A stretch of 64,000 nt of DNA from Natrinema gelatinilyticum. Lineage in GTDB: Archaea > Halobacteriota > Halobacteria > Halobacteriales > Natrialbaceae. This document shows, one piece after another, positions 48,506 to 56,990 of the stretch; position 1 is the stretch's first letter, and the number at the start of each line of letters is the position of its first letter. Both the position numbers and the translations under genes were made by a program. The notes beneath the pieces were generated by a model, which saw only the letters and a list, made by a program, of their open reading frames with translations, was not told the origin of the DNA and did not search any database. The stretch lies in assembly GCF_024266705.1 (NCBI RefSeq), contig NZ_CP100756.1, positions 930,001 through 994,000 of the forward strand, given 5' to 3'.

Positions 48506-49276
48506 TTACTGGTTCGGTCGGGTGGTCCGCCAGCGTCGACCGTAGATTCGACGGAGGGCGTCGACTTTCGCTTGTCGGACGTTCGTCGGGACGGTCGAGA
48601 CTCTCGTAGAGACGCCGGCCGGAAGCGGGCCTGCGGGCACCGTCGTGACCGCTGTCGGATTGTTCGAGACTGGTTGCCGACCGTGACCGCGTCGCGTCGA
48701 CTCGTACAGATCGTCAAACTCCGAATGGGCTTCGAGGAGACCGTTTCGCGCCACCTTCGCACTTTTTTTCGCCTCCTGTTGAAACACCGCGTTCGTCGCA
48801 TCCGGCTTGATTGCCTCGATGTAGTTTTTGACATCGCTGACGGCCTCCGAGTCGTCCGGCGATTCGAACGCGTTGGGGCCGACGATGTCCTCGAGTTCAC
48901 GCTTCAACTGGCGCAACTCGCGCTGGAAATCGACGACATCGATGGTGTTCCACAGTTCTCGAAGGGTGATCACGTCCTCGAGCCGACCGAGGTCCAGTGC
49001 CGGATCCGGATTCCGCTCACGGATCGCGTCTGGAAACGCGTCGAATTCGACGAGGGCGGGCAGCGCCGACATCTCGACGGTGTCGGGCAGCGTCTCGAAA
49101 TCGATCGTCTCGAGGAGGTCGTCGACCGCCAAGACGACGTCCAGGAGTTCTGCCACCGTCGCCGCCAGCGTCTCGTCCGATGCGCTGGTTTCGAGTTCCC
49201 GGAGCAATCGCTCGATTCCCGTGAGTAACCCGTCGGCGAGTTGCTCGACGCTGGTCAGGGACTGTGTCTGATCCAT
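48506..49276 (-). CDS. Haloarchaeal helical protein of unknown function
   Basis: A 256-residue, mostly helical protein. Residues 1-60 are Leu/Glu-rich (LADGLLTGIERLLRELE, LAATVAELLDVVLAVDDLLE). The middle contains FETLPDTVEMSALPALVEFD and the segment VVDFQRELRQLKRELEDIVG. The C-terminus (~200-256) is basic, Pro/Thr/Val-rich and probably disordered. ATG at 49276 is chosen as the first Met of the acidic coding block. No enzyme motif is visible. Confidence 0.65.
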   Translation of the reverse strand: MDQTQSLTSVEQLADGLLTGIERLLRELETSASDETLAATVAELLDVVLAVDDLLETIDFETLPDTVEMSALPALVEFDAFPDAIRERNPDPALDLGRLEDVITLRELWNTIDVVDFQRELRQLKRELEDIVGPNAFESPDDSEAVSDVKNYIEAIKPDATNAVFQQEAKKSAKVARNGLLEAHSEFDDLYESTRRGHGRQPVSNNPTAVTTVPAGPLPAGVSTRVSTVPTNVRQAKVDALRRIYGRRWRTTRPNQ

Positions 49277-49372
49277 AGGGTCGAGACGCTTCGCGCGGAG
49301 AAAACGGACGTGCTTGCCGACCGGTCGCTCGTCCCCGGTATCGAAGCCGAGAAGACGTCCCACCGCCGGTCC

Positions 49373-50281
49373 TCAGACGCCACGACCCTGCAGCTTCTCC
49401 TCTTCGGGGAGATCAACGTTCGCGTCGCCTTTCATCCCCTTGCCGAGGTTCTTCGAAATTTCGGCGAGCGCCTCGGGGTCGTCCCAGTTATTCGTCGCCT
49501 CGACGATAGCCTCGCCCATCGCGGGCGGGTTCTCCGCCCCGAAGATACCGCTGCCGACGAAGATGCCGTCGCACTCGTGGTGCATCATGAGCGCGGCGTC
49601 GGCGGGCGTCGCGATGCCGCCCGCCGCGAAGTTGACCACCGGCAGCCGCCCCATCTCGGCGGTCTCGTGGACCAGTTCCGCGGGCGCTTCGATATCACGC
49701 GCGTATGCTTCCCGTTCCTCGTGGCTCATGCCCTCGAGTTTCCGGATGGCGCCCTTGATAGTGCGCTGGTGGTGGACGGCCTGGTTGACGTCCCCTGTCC
49801 CCGCTTCACCCTTGGTGCGGATCATCGCCGCGCCCTCGTCGATCCGGCGCAGGGCCTCGCCGAGATTGCGCGCCCCACAGACGAACGGCGCAGTAAACTC
49901 GCGCTTGTCGATGTGGTACGCGTCGTCAGCGGGCGTGAGCACCTCGCTCTCGTCGATCATGTCGACTCCGACGGCCTCGAGGATCTGCGCCTCCTTCGTG
50001 TGGCCGATGCGGGCTTTGCCCATGACGGGGATCGACACCGATTCGACGATCTCTTCGACGTCGGCGGGGTCGGCCATCCGGGCGACGCCGCCACGCTTGC
50101 GGATGTCCGCCGGAACCGCTTCCAGGGCCATGACGGCGACCGCACCGGCGTCTTCGGCGATGCGTGCCTGCTCCGGGTCGACGACGTCCATGATGACGCC
50201 GCCTTTCTGCATCTGCGCAAAACCGCGCTTGACGAGCTCTGTCCCGCGTCGCAATTCCTCGAGATCGGTGTTCTCGGCCAT
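49373..50281 (-). CDS. pdxS: Pyridoxal 5'-phosphate synthase, synthase subunit
   Basis: A 302-residue (beta/alpha)8 enzyme making PLP from ribose 5-phosphate, glyceraldehyde 3-phosphate and ammonia. Family blocks are intact: [20 protein letters not shown] at the N-terminus, [16 protein letters not shown] with the Schiff-base lysine, [17 protein letters not shown] with the second catalytic lysine, and [20 protein letters not shown]. The glutaminase partner pdxT is not in the window. Confidence 0.97.
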   Translation of the reverse strand: MAENTDLEELRRGTELVKRGFAQMQKGGVIMDVVDPEQARIAEDAGAVAVMALEAVPADIRKRGGVARMADPADVEEIVESVSIPVMGKARIGHTKEAQILEAVGVDMIDESEVLTPADDAYHIDKREFTAPFVCGARNLGEALRRIDEGAAMIRTKGEAGTGDVNQAVHHQRTIKGAIRKLEGMSHEEREAYARDIEAPAELVHETAEMGRLPVVNFAAGGIATPADAALMMHHECDGIFVGSGIFGAENPPAMGEAIVEATNNWDDPEALAEISKNLGKGMKGDANVDLPEEEKLQGRGV

Positions 50282-50440
50282 ACTGCGCAGTTAGGAGCCG
50301 CAGCACTTACACGTGTTCTTTGGTATCTCTCCTGCCGCAGTTGTGGAAAACGGCCGAGAACGCCTCGTACGAACCGGTCGGAGCGCTCCCGACCGCACGG
50401 TAGCCCGTCAGGTATCAGATCGTCTCCGCGAGTCGTCGAT

Positions 50441-51232
50441 TCACCCCCGCCGATGTGCGATCCGCTCGCCCTCGAGGAGGCGCGCCCGAACGCGCGAACC
50501 GTACACCCGACCGAGCGGCCGCTGCCAGAGTCCAAGTTCCCGTCGAACGCTCGAGGCGACCTCGACTCGGGTGCCGACAGACGGGCCGGGTCCGATCGCC
50601 ACGTCGCCACGGACGTGGACCGGCGTCCGCAGGAGGACATCATCTTTCACCGTGTAGCTATGCATCGTCCACTCACGCGCTCGAGCGTCGGTTCGGGGTC
50701 GAGCGACCTCGAGTCGAACAGCCTCGTCACCGCGGTACCGCCCACCATCGACGACGGCACGGATACCGGTCGGCCCGTCGGTTACCGTGACGTCGGCCCG
50801 TTCTTTCGGGTAGCCCCAGAGTTCGCGACCGAGCGCGACCGAGTCCTCGGTCGTAACGGGGAGCCAGTGAACGTATCCGCCGACCGCACCGTCTGCGAGC
50901 TGCGCCAGCGGGAGGGATGTTCGACTCTCGTGGACTGCGGGGACGATGACCGCGACCTCATCGTACGGTTCGAACTGCGACGATTCCGTCTCCCCGCCGC
51001 CGACCCGGTGGTACTGGATCCCGACGAGGGCGACGCAGCCCACGCCGGGTGCGATTGCGAGCGAGGACAGTCCGTCCGGCAGCGCTGCCTCGAGTTTGGC
51101 GCGGCGCGCCGGGACGGCCACGCCGCCCATCGCGAACGAGAGTTCGAGTGGCAGTTCGACGATGTGGCCGGTCGAGAGTTGGGTTCGCGTCCGTTCGTCG
51201 ACTGGGGTCGTGGTCGAAGCGCCGATCGTCAT
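50441..51232 (-). CDS. Acetoacetate decarboxylase-family protein
   Basis: A 263-residue protein with the ADC fold: HIVELPLELSFAMGGVAVPA at the N-terminus and ALGRELWGYPKERADV near residue 145, where the lysine would correspond to the Schiff-base lysine of acetoacetate decarboxylase. ATG at 51232 is chosen because the upstream extension is low-complexity Thr/Arg. The substrate is uncertain; many ADC-fold proteins are not acetoacetate-specific. The small gap to the divergent DUF1405 gene at 51333 holds the promoters. Confidence 0.75.
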   Translation of the reverse strand: MTIGASTTTPVDERTRTQLSTGHIVELPLELSFAMGGVAVPARRAKLEAALPDGLSSLAIAPGVGCVALVGIQYHRVGGGETESSQFEPYDEVAVIVPAVHESRTSLPLAQLADGAVGGYVHWLPVTTEDSVALGRELWGYPKERADVTVTDGPTGIRAVVDGGRYRGDEAVRLEVARPRTDARAREWTMHSYTVKDDVLLRTPVHVRGDVAIGPGPSVGTRVEVASSVRRELGLWQRPLGRVYGSRVRARLLEGERIAHRRG

Positions 51233-51332
51233 AGCCGGGGCTACGACGGGCGTGGTCGTAGTGGTACGGGTCGGCGGACGGACGGAGGAGCAACCGCTAC
51301 TGTTTTGCGGGTCCCGTCCGTCGCGCCGGACG

Positions 51333-52037
51333 ATGACCGCGTCGACTCGGATGGCGGATCGCAAAGGTGGCGATCGCGAATCGCTACCGGCGTATCTCGC
51401 GCCCGTACCGCAAACGGTAGAGGACCTCGGGTTGCGATTTGCCTGGCTCGTCGTGGCGATCAACCTCGCCGGAACGGCGTTCGGGTTCTGGTACTACGGC
51501 CCGCAGTTAGCCCGAACGGCCGTCGTGATGTGGCCCTGGGTTCCGGATAGTCCGCTCGCTACGCTGTTCGTCGCGCTGGCAATCGCCTGCTGGAAAGTAG
51601 GGCGAGAACAGCCCTGGTTAACGGCGCTGGCCTTTTTCGGTAACATCGTGCTCGGATTGTGGACGCCCTACACGTTGCTCGTGTTCGCAGATTCCTACAC
51701 ATACCTCCCCACGTTGATGTACCACTTTCTGTTCTGGAGTCACCTCGCGATGGTCGTCCAGGCCATGGTCCTCTATCGGATCAGCGACTTCCCGATCTGG
51801 GCCGTCGCCGTGGCTTCGCTCTGGTATTGGAGCAACCTGATCGTGGATTACTTCGTCCCCGTCGTCGGCAACCCACATCACACGATAATCCCCGTTTCGC
51901 GGGACGCATCGCTATTCCTCGGGGCCGACGCGCTGGGCGCGATCGCCGCCGGCGAAGTGACGTTCGTCCTTCTGGCGCTCTTTCTCTCGCTCTCGATTCG
52001 GGTCAAAAAGTGCGAAGCGGTTCGAGGCCGGCGATAG
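51333..52037 (+). CDS. DUF1405 membrane protein
   Basis: A 234-residue protein with six to seven transmembrane helices. Family-like segments: WLVVAINLAGTAFGFWYYGP, WVPDSPLATLFVALAIACWK and HFLFWSHLAMVVQAMVLYRI, and an HHTIIPVS segment near the C-terminus. It is found in archaea and some Firmicutes, with no established function. ATG 51333 is preferred; ATG 51351 is possible. Confidence 0.8.
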   Translation: MTASTRMADRKGGDRESLPAYLAPVPQTVEDLGLRFAWLVVAINLAGTAFGFWYYGPQLARTAVVMWPWVPDSPLATLFVALAIACWKVGREQPWLTALAFFGNIVLGLWTPYTLLVFADSYTYLPTLMYHFLFWSHLAMVVQAMVLYRISDFPIWAVAVASLWYWSNLIVDYFVPVVGNPHHTIIPVSRDASLFLGADALGAIAAGEVTFVLLALFLSLSIRVKKCEAVRGRR

Positions 52038-52065
52038 CCGTCGACTCGAGCGGACTCGATCTCTC

Positions 52066-52419
52066 TTACGGATCGTTGACGAACACGAGTTCGAGATAGG
52101 GATCGAGTGCGCGGGCCGCGGCCTGGCGTTCGACCGTGCCCGCGTCCGCATCGTATCGGAGCACTTCCGATTCGACGAGCTTTCGAAGGTGGTTGTGGTG
52201 GAACTCGACTACGATTTGCTCGGCGCGTTCGGGGGTCGGCTGTCCTTCTCGATCGGCGATCCGATCGGCGAGTTCCTCGATGCTCACGGCGTCGACTCTC
52301 CGTGACAGATAATATAACGCGTACCGGCGCTGTTCGTCGAGTAAAAGCTCGAATACCGTGTTCGAGGGAAGAGCGGCATCAGTTCCTGATGTATCGACGT
52401 CTGAGATGTCTGTCTTCAT
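52066..52419 (-). CDS. Winged-helix DNA-binding protein (DUF7344-type)
   Basis: A 117-residue regulator-like protein. A helix-turn-helix core spans ~18-95: NTVFELLLDEQRRYALYYLS, SIEELADRIADREGQ, and the recognition-helix-like IVVEFHHNHLRKLVESEVL followed by a wing RYDADAGTVERQ. ATG at 52419 is chosen; the upstream codons are not domain-like. It probably regulates a nearby or unlinked gene. The family label is from memory. Confidence 0.75.
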   Translation of the reverse strand: MKTDISDVDTSGTDAALPSNTVFELLLDEQRRYALYYLSRRVDAVSIEELADRIADREGQPTPERAEQIVVEFHHNHLRKLVESEVLRYDADAGTVERQAAARALDPYLELVFVNDP

Positions 52420-52642
52420 GAGTGCTCTGTACTCGGCTTGCGCGACGACAGGCAACGAAACGGCTCGATCCGACTTCAGCAGAGCACACCTCCTGATTAG
52501 AACATACAGTCATAACTTTTCCGTCACTTGTAATATATTCATCATATTCCTGGTTTCGGCGTTGAGAGTTATAGAAAGGGAGAATTACTCGACGGCGTGA
52601 CAACCCATCGGTAGCGGGAACCCGCTACGCGTTGGATAGTAG

Positions 52643-53128
52643 GTGAACTACCCTGCCCTACCGCGCTCGGGCTTACCCAGCCCTCGCTTGTTACGGACAG
52701 GGCTTCCTGCTTCGGTGTCGGAACGTGCAGGGAACGTCCCCACAGCGTCCACAAGACGCGGAGCGTCTCGTGCGGCCCGGCAGAACGCTGTTGGCGTTCT
52801 GCGGACGGTTCCAGACTCCACAGGCGGCTTCCCTTGACAGGTGGTTCGGAGTGTCCCACTCCTACCGGTTCGACACTCGGCCACAACCGACGATGCACGC
52901 TTGTTGTCGCGTTTGAACACCGCCGGAAGCGTGGTGAGCATCTTATTACCACCTTCAACCGAAGGGATAATAAGGGTGCCGATTCACACGAAACCAAGAC
53001 GTGCGGGCGTTGTATCCCCTCCCTGCTCGCTTCGCTCGCTGAGGATAGCGCGGGACCGTCGGTCCCGCTGACCATGCGAACGGCGTCGCCGTGAGCAGAA
53101 GGGGGCTTAGCGCCCTCAATTACAGCTA
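52643..53128 (-). mobile_element. 486-bp non-autonomous TnpB-derived element, copy 3
   Basis: Right end GTTCAC at 52643 and left end TAGCTG at 53128 on the minus strand. It is nearly identical to copy 1 except for a short block near 52970 (GGGATAATAAGGGTG for GTATAATAAAAGTG). It lies in the intergenic region between the winged-helix gene and the 3' end of valS and interrupts nothing visible. Small open frames inside it are not independent genes. Confidence 0.85.
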
Positions 53129-53247
53129 AATTCGGCATCGCGAGACGAAGACGTTCGGGATTCGAGACGGGGAATCGATCTCGGCTCAGAACCTCCCCGA
53201 GGTAGGACGGAAAATCGAACGGTACTATTCGAAGCGCGACGGGACGA

Positions 53248-55920
53248 CTACTCGAGGATGACGACCGTCGACTCGGTCTCGATCATCTCGCCCTCGCCCG
53301 AGTAGGTCCGCTCGAGTTCGACCTCGAATAGATCGTCCTCGAGTTCTTCGCCGGCGACGCGAAGGAGACCCTCGGCGTCGTCGATTTCGTACTCTCCGGT
53401 CTCGATTCCGGCGTCGATTTCGCCGACTTTCGAGCCGAACCTCGGTCCGAGCGTTGCGTAATCGAGGTCGATCGACGCGACGTCGGTCGTGATTTCCGGG
53501 GGCTCCGCGAGCACGGTGAGATCCCGGACGTGCATCACGTTCTGAATCGCGTCTTCGAAGCCCTCGATCGGCCCGAAAATCGACACCGCCTCGAGGTCGG
53601 CGTTCAACGGGAGCTGGTTCTCGCTTTTGTACCGACGCAACGCCGAGATGACCTCCATCGCGGTCTCGCCGGCCTCGAGATCGGCCTCGTAACCCTGCGG
53701 AGCGGGCCAATCGCGAGTGTGGATACTGTCGAACGTCCCGTCACCAGTCCCGTAGACCGATTGCCAGATCTCCTCGGTCACGTGTGGCAAGAACGGCGCC
53801 CACAGCTCGAGAAACGTTCGATGCGCCGTTCTGAGGGCGTACTGGGGCGAGGGGGTCTCCTCCCGGGTCTTCGCGATTTCGAGGTAGTCGTCACAGAAGG
53901 TGTTCCAGAAGAACGTTCGCAGGCGGTCGCGGGCCTTCGCGAATTCGTAGGCCTCGAGGTGGTCGGTCAGGTCGGCGACGGTGGCGTCGAGTTCCGCGAG
54001 CAGCCAGCGGTCAATCGCCTCGAGTTTGCCGGGTTCCTCGGGGTCGGCGGGCGCGAGCGTGTCGACCAGCTTCGAGGCGTTCCAGAGTTTTCGAAGGAGC
54101 TTCTCGCCCGCCGTCAGGTCCTTCTCTTGGTACGGGAAGTCGTCGCCGACGGCGGCGCTTGCCGCCCAGAACCGGACGGCATCGACCGGATACTCCGCGA
54201 GCACCTCGTCGGGTTCGACCACGTTGCCCCGCGATTTGGACATCTTCTCGCGGTTCTCGTCTAAGACGTGGCCGTTTATCATCGTGGCGTCGAAGGGCAC
54301 CTCGCCGGTGTGCTCGTAGCACTTGACGATGGTGTGGAACAGCCAGAACGAGATGATGTCGTGGCCCTGTGGGCGCAGGTCGAACGGATACAGTTCGGGG
54401 CTGTCCATCGTGAACGCCTCGGTCTCTTCGTCCCAGTCCCAGCCGGCGTTGATGAGGGGGGTCAACGAGGACGTCGCCCACGTGTCGAAGACGTCCTCCT
54501 CGGCTTCGAACTCCTCGTGGCCGCATTCGGGACAGCCGTCCACGGGCGGATCGTCGCTCAGGGGATCGACCGGAAGATCCTCCCGGTCGGCCATGATCGG
54601 ATGGTCGCAGCCCTCGCAGTACCAGACCGGGAACGGAATGCCGGAATCGCGCTGACGGGAAATCAGCCAGTCCCACTCGAGTCCCTCGATCCAGTGGCGG
54701 TACCGGGTGAACATCTTCTCGGGGTACCAGTCCATCTCCCGGCCGGCCTCGAGGTACTCCTCCTTGTGGTCGAGAATCTCGACGTACCACTGCTTGGAGA
54801 CGCGGAACTCGACGGGAGTGTCACACCGTTCGTGGACCTGGACTGTGTGGGAAATATCCCAGCGATCGCGGAGGTAGCCAGCGTCGTCTAAGTCGTCGAC
54901 GATGGCCTCGCGGGCCTCCTCCGTGGACAGGCCCTCGTAGTCGCCGGCAAGGTCGGTCATCGTCGCGGATTCGTCGATGGCCACGCGAAGCGGCAGGTCG
55001 TAGGCCTGGTACCACTCGATGTCCTTCTGGTCGCCGAAGGTACAGCACATGACGATCCCGCTGCCTTTCTCCATGTCGACGCGCTCGTCCTCGATGATCG
55101 GCACCTCGTGGCCGAAGAGCGGAATTCGGGCGGTTTCGCCGACGAGATCGCGATTTTCCTCGTCGTCAGGGTGGACGAAGACGGAGACGCACGCCGGGAT
55201 GAGTTCCGGGCGCGTCGTGGAGATGACGAACTCCTCGCGGGGTGGGTCTTCACCCGCGAGTTCGAACGCGATGTCGTTGAAATGCGAGCCGCGTTCGTCG
55301 TCTTCCATCTCGACTTGCGAGATCGCCGTCTCGCACTCGGGACACCAGATCGCGGGGGCCTTCTTGCGGTACTCTCGGCCCTTCTCGTAGAGGTCGAGGA
55401 AGGACAGTTGTGAGATTCGCTGGACGCGCGGTTCGATCGTTTTGTAGGTGTTGTTCCAGTCGATCGAACACCCGAGGCCTTGCATTTTCTCCGTGAACTC
55501 TGCCTCGTACTCCGCACAGACATCCCGGCAAAGCTCCTGGAACTCGCGGCGTTCGTAGTCCTGATGTCGGATGTCCAGTTCCTTCTCGGTCAGACGCTCG
55601 CTCGCGATCCCGTTGTCGTCGTAGCCGAACGGAAAGAGCACGTCGCCGTCGTACATGCGCTGGAACCGGGCGGCGAAGTCCTGTAGCGTGTGCCCGTAGA
55701 GGTGGCCCATGTGCAGGCTTCCCGAGACCGTCGGCGGCGGCGTGTCGATCGCGTAGACCGTGTTCGGATCCTGTCGTTCGTCTCCCTCGTAGGCGTACAC
55801 CTCCTCGTCGATCCAGCGCCGTTGCCAGCGGGATTCGACTGTATCGGGGTCGTATCCGCCCTCGAGGCCCGGTTCGCCCCGGTCGCCGTCGTCATCCCGT
55901 TCGGGCGTGTCCATGCTCAT
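53248..55920 (-). CDS. valS: Valine--tRNA ligase
   Basis: An 890-residue class I synthetase. HIGH-type motif PTVSGSLHMGHLYGHT near residue 70. An editing domain lies at ~190-360. KMSKS motif ENREKMSKSRGNVVEPDEVL near 560. Zinc-binding-like CxxC pairs at WCPECETAI and VDGCPECGHEEF. The C-terminal anticodon-binding and tail domains (~640-890) are complete. The start MSMDTPERDDD at 55920 precedes the WQRRWIDEEVYAYEG block as in other archaeal ValS. Confidence 0.97.
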   Translation of the reverse strand: MSMDTPERDDDGDRGEPGLEGGYDPDTVESRWQRRWIDEEVYAYEGDERQDPNTVYAIDTPPPTVSGSLHMGHLYGHTLQDFAARFQRMYDGDVLFPFGYDDNGIASERLTEKELDIRHQDYERREFQELCRDVCAEYEAEFTEKMQGLGCSIDWNNTYKTIEPRVQRISQLSFLDLYEKGREYRKKAPAIWCPECETAISQVEMEDDERGSHFNDIAFELAGEDPPREEFVISTTRPELIPACVSVFVHPDDEENRDLVGETARIPLFGHEVPIIEDERVDMEKGSGIVMCCTFGDQKDIEWYQAYDLPLRVAIDESATMTDLAGDYEGLSTEEAREAIVDDLDDAGYLRDRWDISHTVQVHERCDTPVEFRVSKQWYVEILDHKEEYLEAGREMDWYPEKMFTRYRHWIEGLEWDWLISRQRDSGIPFPVWYCEGCDHPIMADREDLPVDPLSDDPPVDGCPECGHEEFEAEEDVFDTWATSSLTPLINAGWDWDEETEAFTMDSPELYPFDLRPQGHDIISFWLFHTIVKCYEHTGEVPFDATMINGHVLDENREKMSKSRGNVVEPDEVLAEYPVDAVRFWAASAAVGDDFPYQEKDLTAGEKLLRKLWNASKLVDTLAPADPEEPGKLEAIDRWLLAELDATVADLTDHLEAYEFAKARDRLRTFFWNTFCDDYLEIAKTREETPSPQYALRTAHRTFLELWAPFLPHVTEEIWQSVYGTGDGTFDSIHTRDWPAPQGYEADLEAGETAMEVISALRRYKSENQLPLNADLEAVSIFGPIEGFEDAIQNVMHVRDLTVLAEPPEITTDVASIDLDYATLGPRFGSKVGEIDAGIETGEYEIDDAEGLLRVAGEELEDDLFEVELERTYSGEGEMIETESTVVILE

Positions 55921-56399
55921 GCTCTCACCGCCCGTCGCGGGCGTCGTCGGTGCGTCGTCAGGCTGTGGGGTTGGCTATCGTCCATAGAGCGGTCGTTGCT
56001 CGGTGAATGCTGGTCGGCGACAATACATCCGTCGAAACGGGGTGGGAAATCAGGGGCTACGGAGCCCCGATCTGGGCGGACGTAAGTCATCGGAAGGGGT
56101 CGACCGAATCGGTGGCCGAACTCCCGTGAATCGTTACGTCCGCCCGGATACGGAAACGGTGCCACGGGGGCCGTCGTGGCGAACGGACGCGGCCGCGACG
56201 GGATCCGACATACCCGGCAATTCGGCCGGCAAGCGTGATAGCCTTTTCGTCGATCACTGGCGATCACTGCTTCCGTTCTCGAGACCCTCGGCCGTCGCTT
56301 TCCATCCGAACCCGAGCCGTTCCGTCCGCGAGACGAAAGCAACATCGCGACTGACGGGCTCTGAGAAACGGCCACCGATGGCGCGGTCGTCGTCGATTC
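55921..56399. other. Gene-free region upstream of valS with inverted repeats
   Basis: No gene-like frame is supported. GGGGCT-ACGG-AGCCCC (about 56053-56068) is a short hairpin. A perfect 12-bp inverted repeat GGGCGGACGTAA (56074-56085) / TTACGTCCGCCC (56134-56145) encloses 48 bases that contain CCGAATCGG. It could be leader structure of the minus-strand valS transcript or a small RNA. Confidence 0.4.
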
Positions 56400-56480
56400 A
56401 TGCGGTCTGCTGTAACGATGTACCGGTGCACCCACAGGACTGTCGCGGCTGCTCCAGAACTGACGTTCAGCAGTCCGTAT
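56400..56480 (+). repeat. 81-nt hairpin-forming repeat, copy B
   Basis: Matches copy A (39235-39315, reverse strand) at 69 of 81 positions. The outer arms TGCGGTCTGCTGTAACG and CGTTCAGCAGTCCGTA pair with one bulge. Similarity extends more weakly to a shared GGGGTTCGAT about 80 bases further. The differences between copies are conservative in one reading frame (for example Y/F, M/L, A/T), so a short peptide is an alternative to an RNA hairpin. Confidence 0.55.
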
Positions 56481-56590
56481 CAGTCGGGAGCAGCGATCGG
56501 CCACTCGAGTGAGCAGTCCGGATCGATGCGGGCGCTCACGGGGTTCGATGCCGCCGACCGCGAAAAAACGAACGTAGTTCGCAGTACACC

Positions 56591-56728
56591 TTAGCAACCG
56601 GTTTCCGCACAGGACATCGTTAGTGGTCCCTCCTCGCCGAGTGCCAGTGTCGTGAGCATCGGGGAGGCGTTCGCACGTTCTTCGAGGTCTTCGACGAAAT
56701 GCACATCATCCGTGTTGTCTACGGACAT
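56591..56728 (-). CDS. Graspetide (plesiocin-type) precursor peptide
   Basis: A 45-residue peptide not long enough for routine gene calling. The acidic leader contains DDVHFVEDLEERA (an amphipathic F-x-x-x-L-E helix reminiscent of graspetide leaders). The core reads PMLTTLALGEEGP, with TTLALGEE at residues 26-33 matching the TTxxxxEE motif of plesiocin-group graspetides, in which the two Thr are ester-linked to the two Glu. A tail LTMSCAETGC with two Cys ends the peptide. A TATA box 28 bases before the ATG indicates a leaderless transcript. Divergent from an ATP-grasp ligase gene 262 bases away. Motif and context are seen; the modification is inferred. Confidence 0.75.
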   Translation of the reverse strand: MSVDNTDDVHFVEDLEERANASPMLTTLALGEEGPLTMSCAETGC

Positions 56729-56750
56729 ACAGGATGGCGGACAACGGCCA

Positions 56751-56760
56751 CAAATATTAA
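56751..56760 (-). promoter_or_regulatory. TATA box of the graspetide precursor gene
   Basis: TTAATATTTG on the minus strand, preceded by the purine-rich BRE-like AGAAAGC, is centred 28 bases before the ATG at 56728. This predicts a leaderless mRNA, and no Shine-Dalgarno sequence is present. Confidence 0.6.
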
Positions 56761-56957
56761 GCTTTCTACACGTTAATATATGTCCGCCCGTATCAGCACC
56801 CCAATACCAGCGGTCACTATTGTATTCCCCACGAAAATTCATCGGCTGTCACCCTCGTGAATGGCTCTAATCGGGACAACGCAGGCACATCGGAATGATG
56901 CCCGACGCTTCACGGGCCGTATTTCCAGTGAGATATACCTATACAATTCGTCTCTGG

Positions 56958-56967
56958 AATTATATAG
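56958..56967 (+). promoter_or_regulatory. TATA box of the ATP-grasp ligase gene
   Basis: TTATATAG at 56960-56967 lies 27-28 bases before ATG 56991, marking that ATG as the native leaderless start. It supports treating the frame change downstream of it as a frameshift rather than a later start. Confidence 0.6.
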
Positions 56968-56990
56968 TTGATCGAGAGAATAATGTCGTA

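Noticed and set aside
49241..51550. 769-codon plus-strand frame
   Set aside because: It runs antisense through pdxS and the ADC-family gene and is Arg/His/Pro-rich without any domain; shadow frame.
56003..56512. 169-codon plus-strand frame upstream of the graspetide cluster
   Set aside because: Poor codon bias, spans inverted repeats and the 81-nt repeat; no conserved features apart from the repeat itself.
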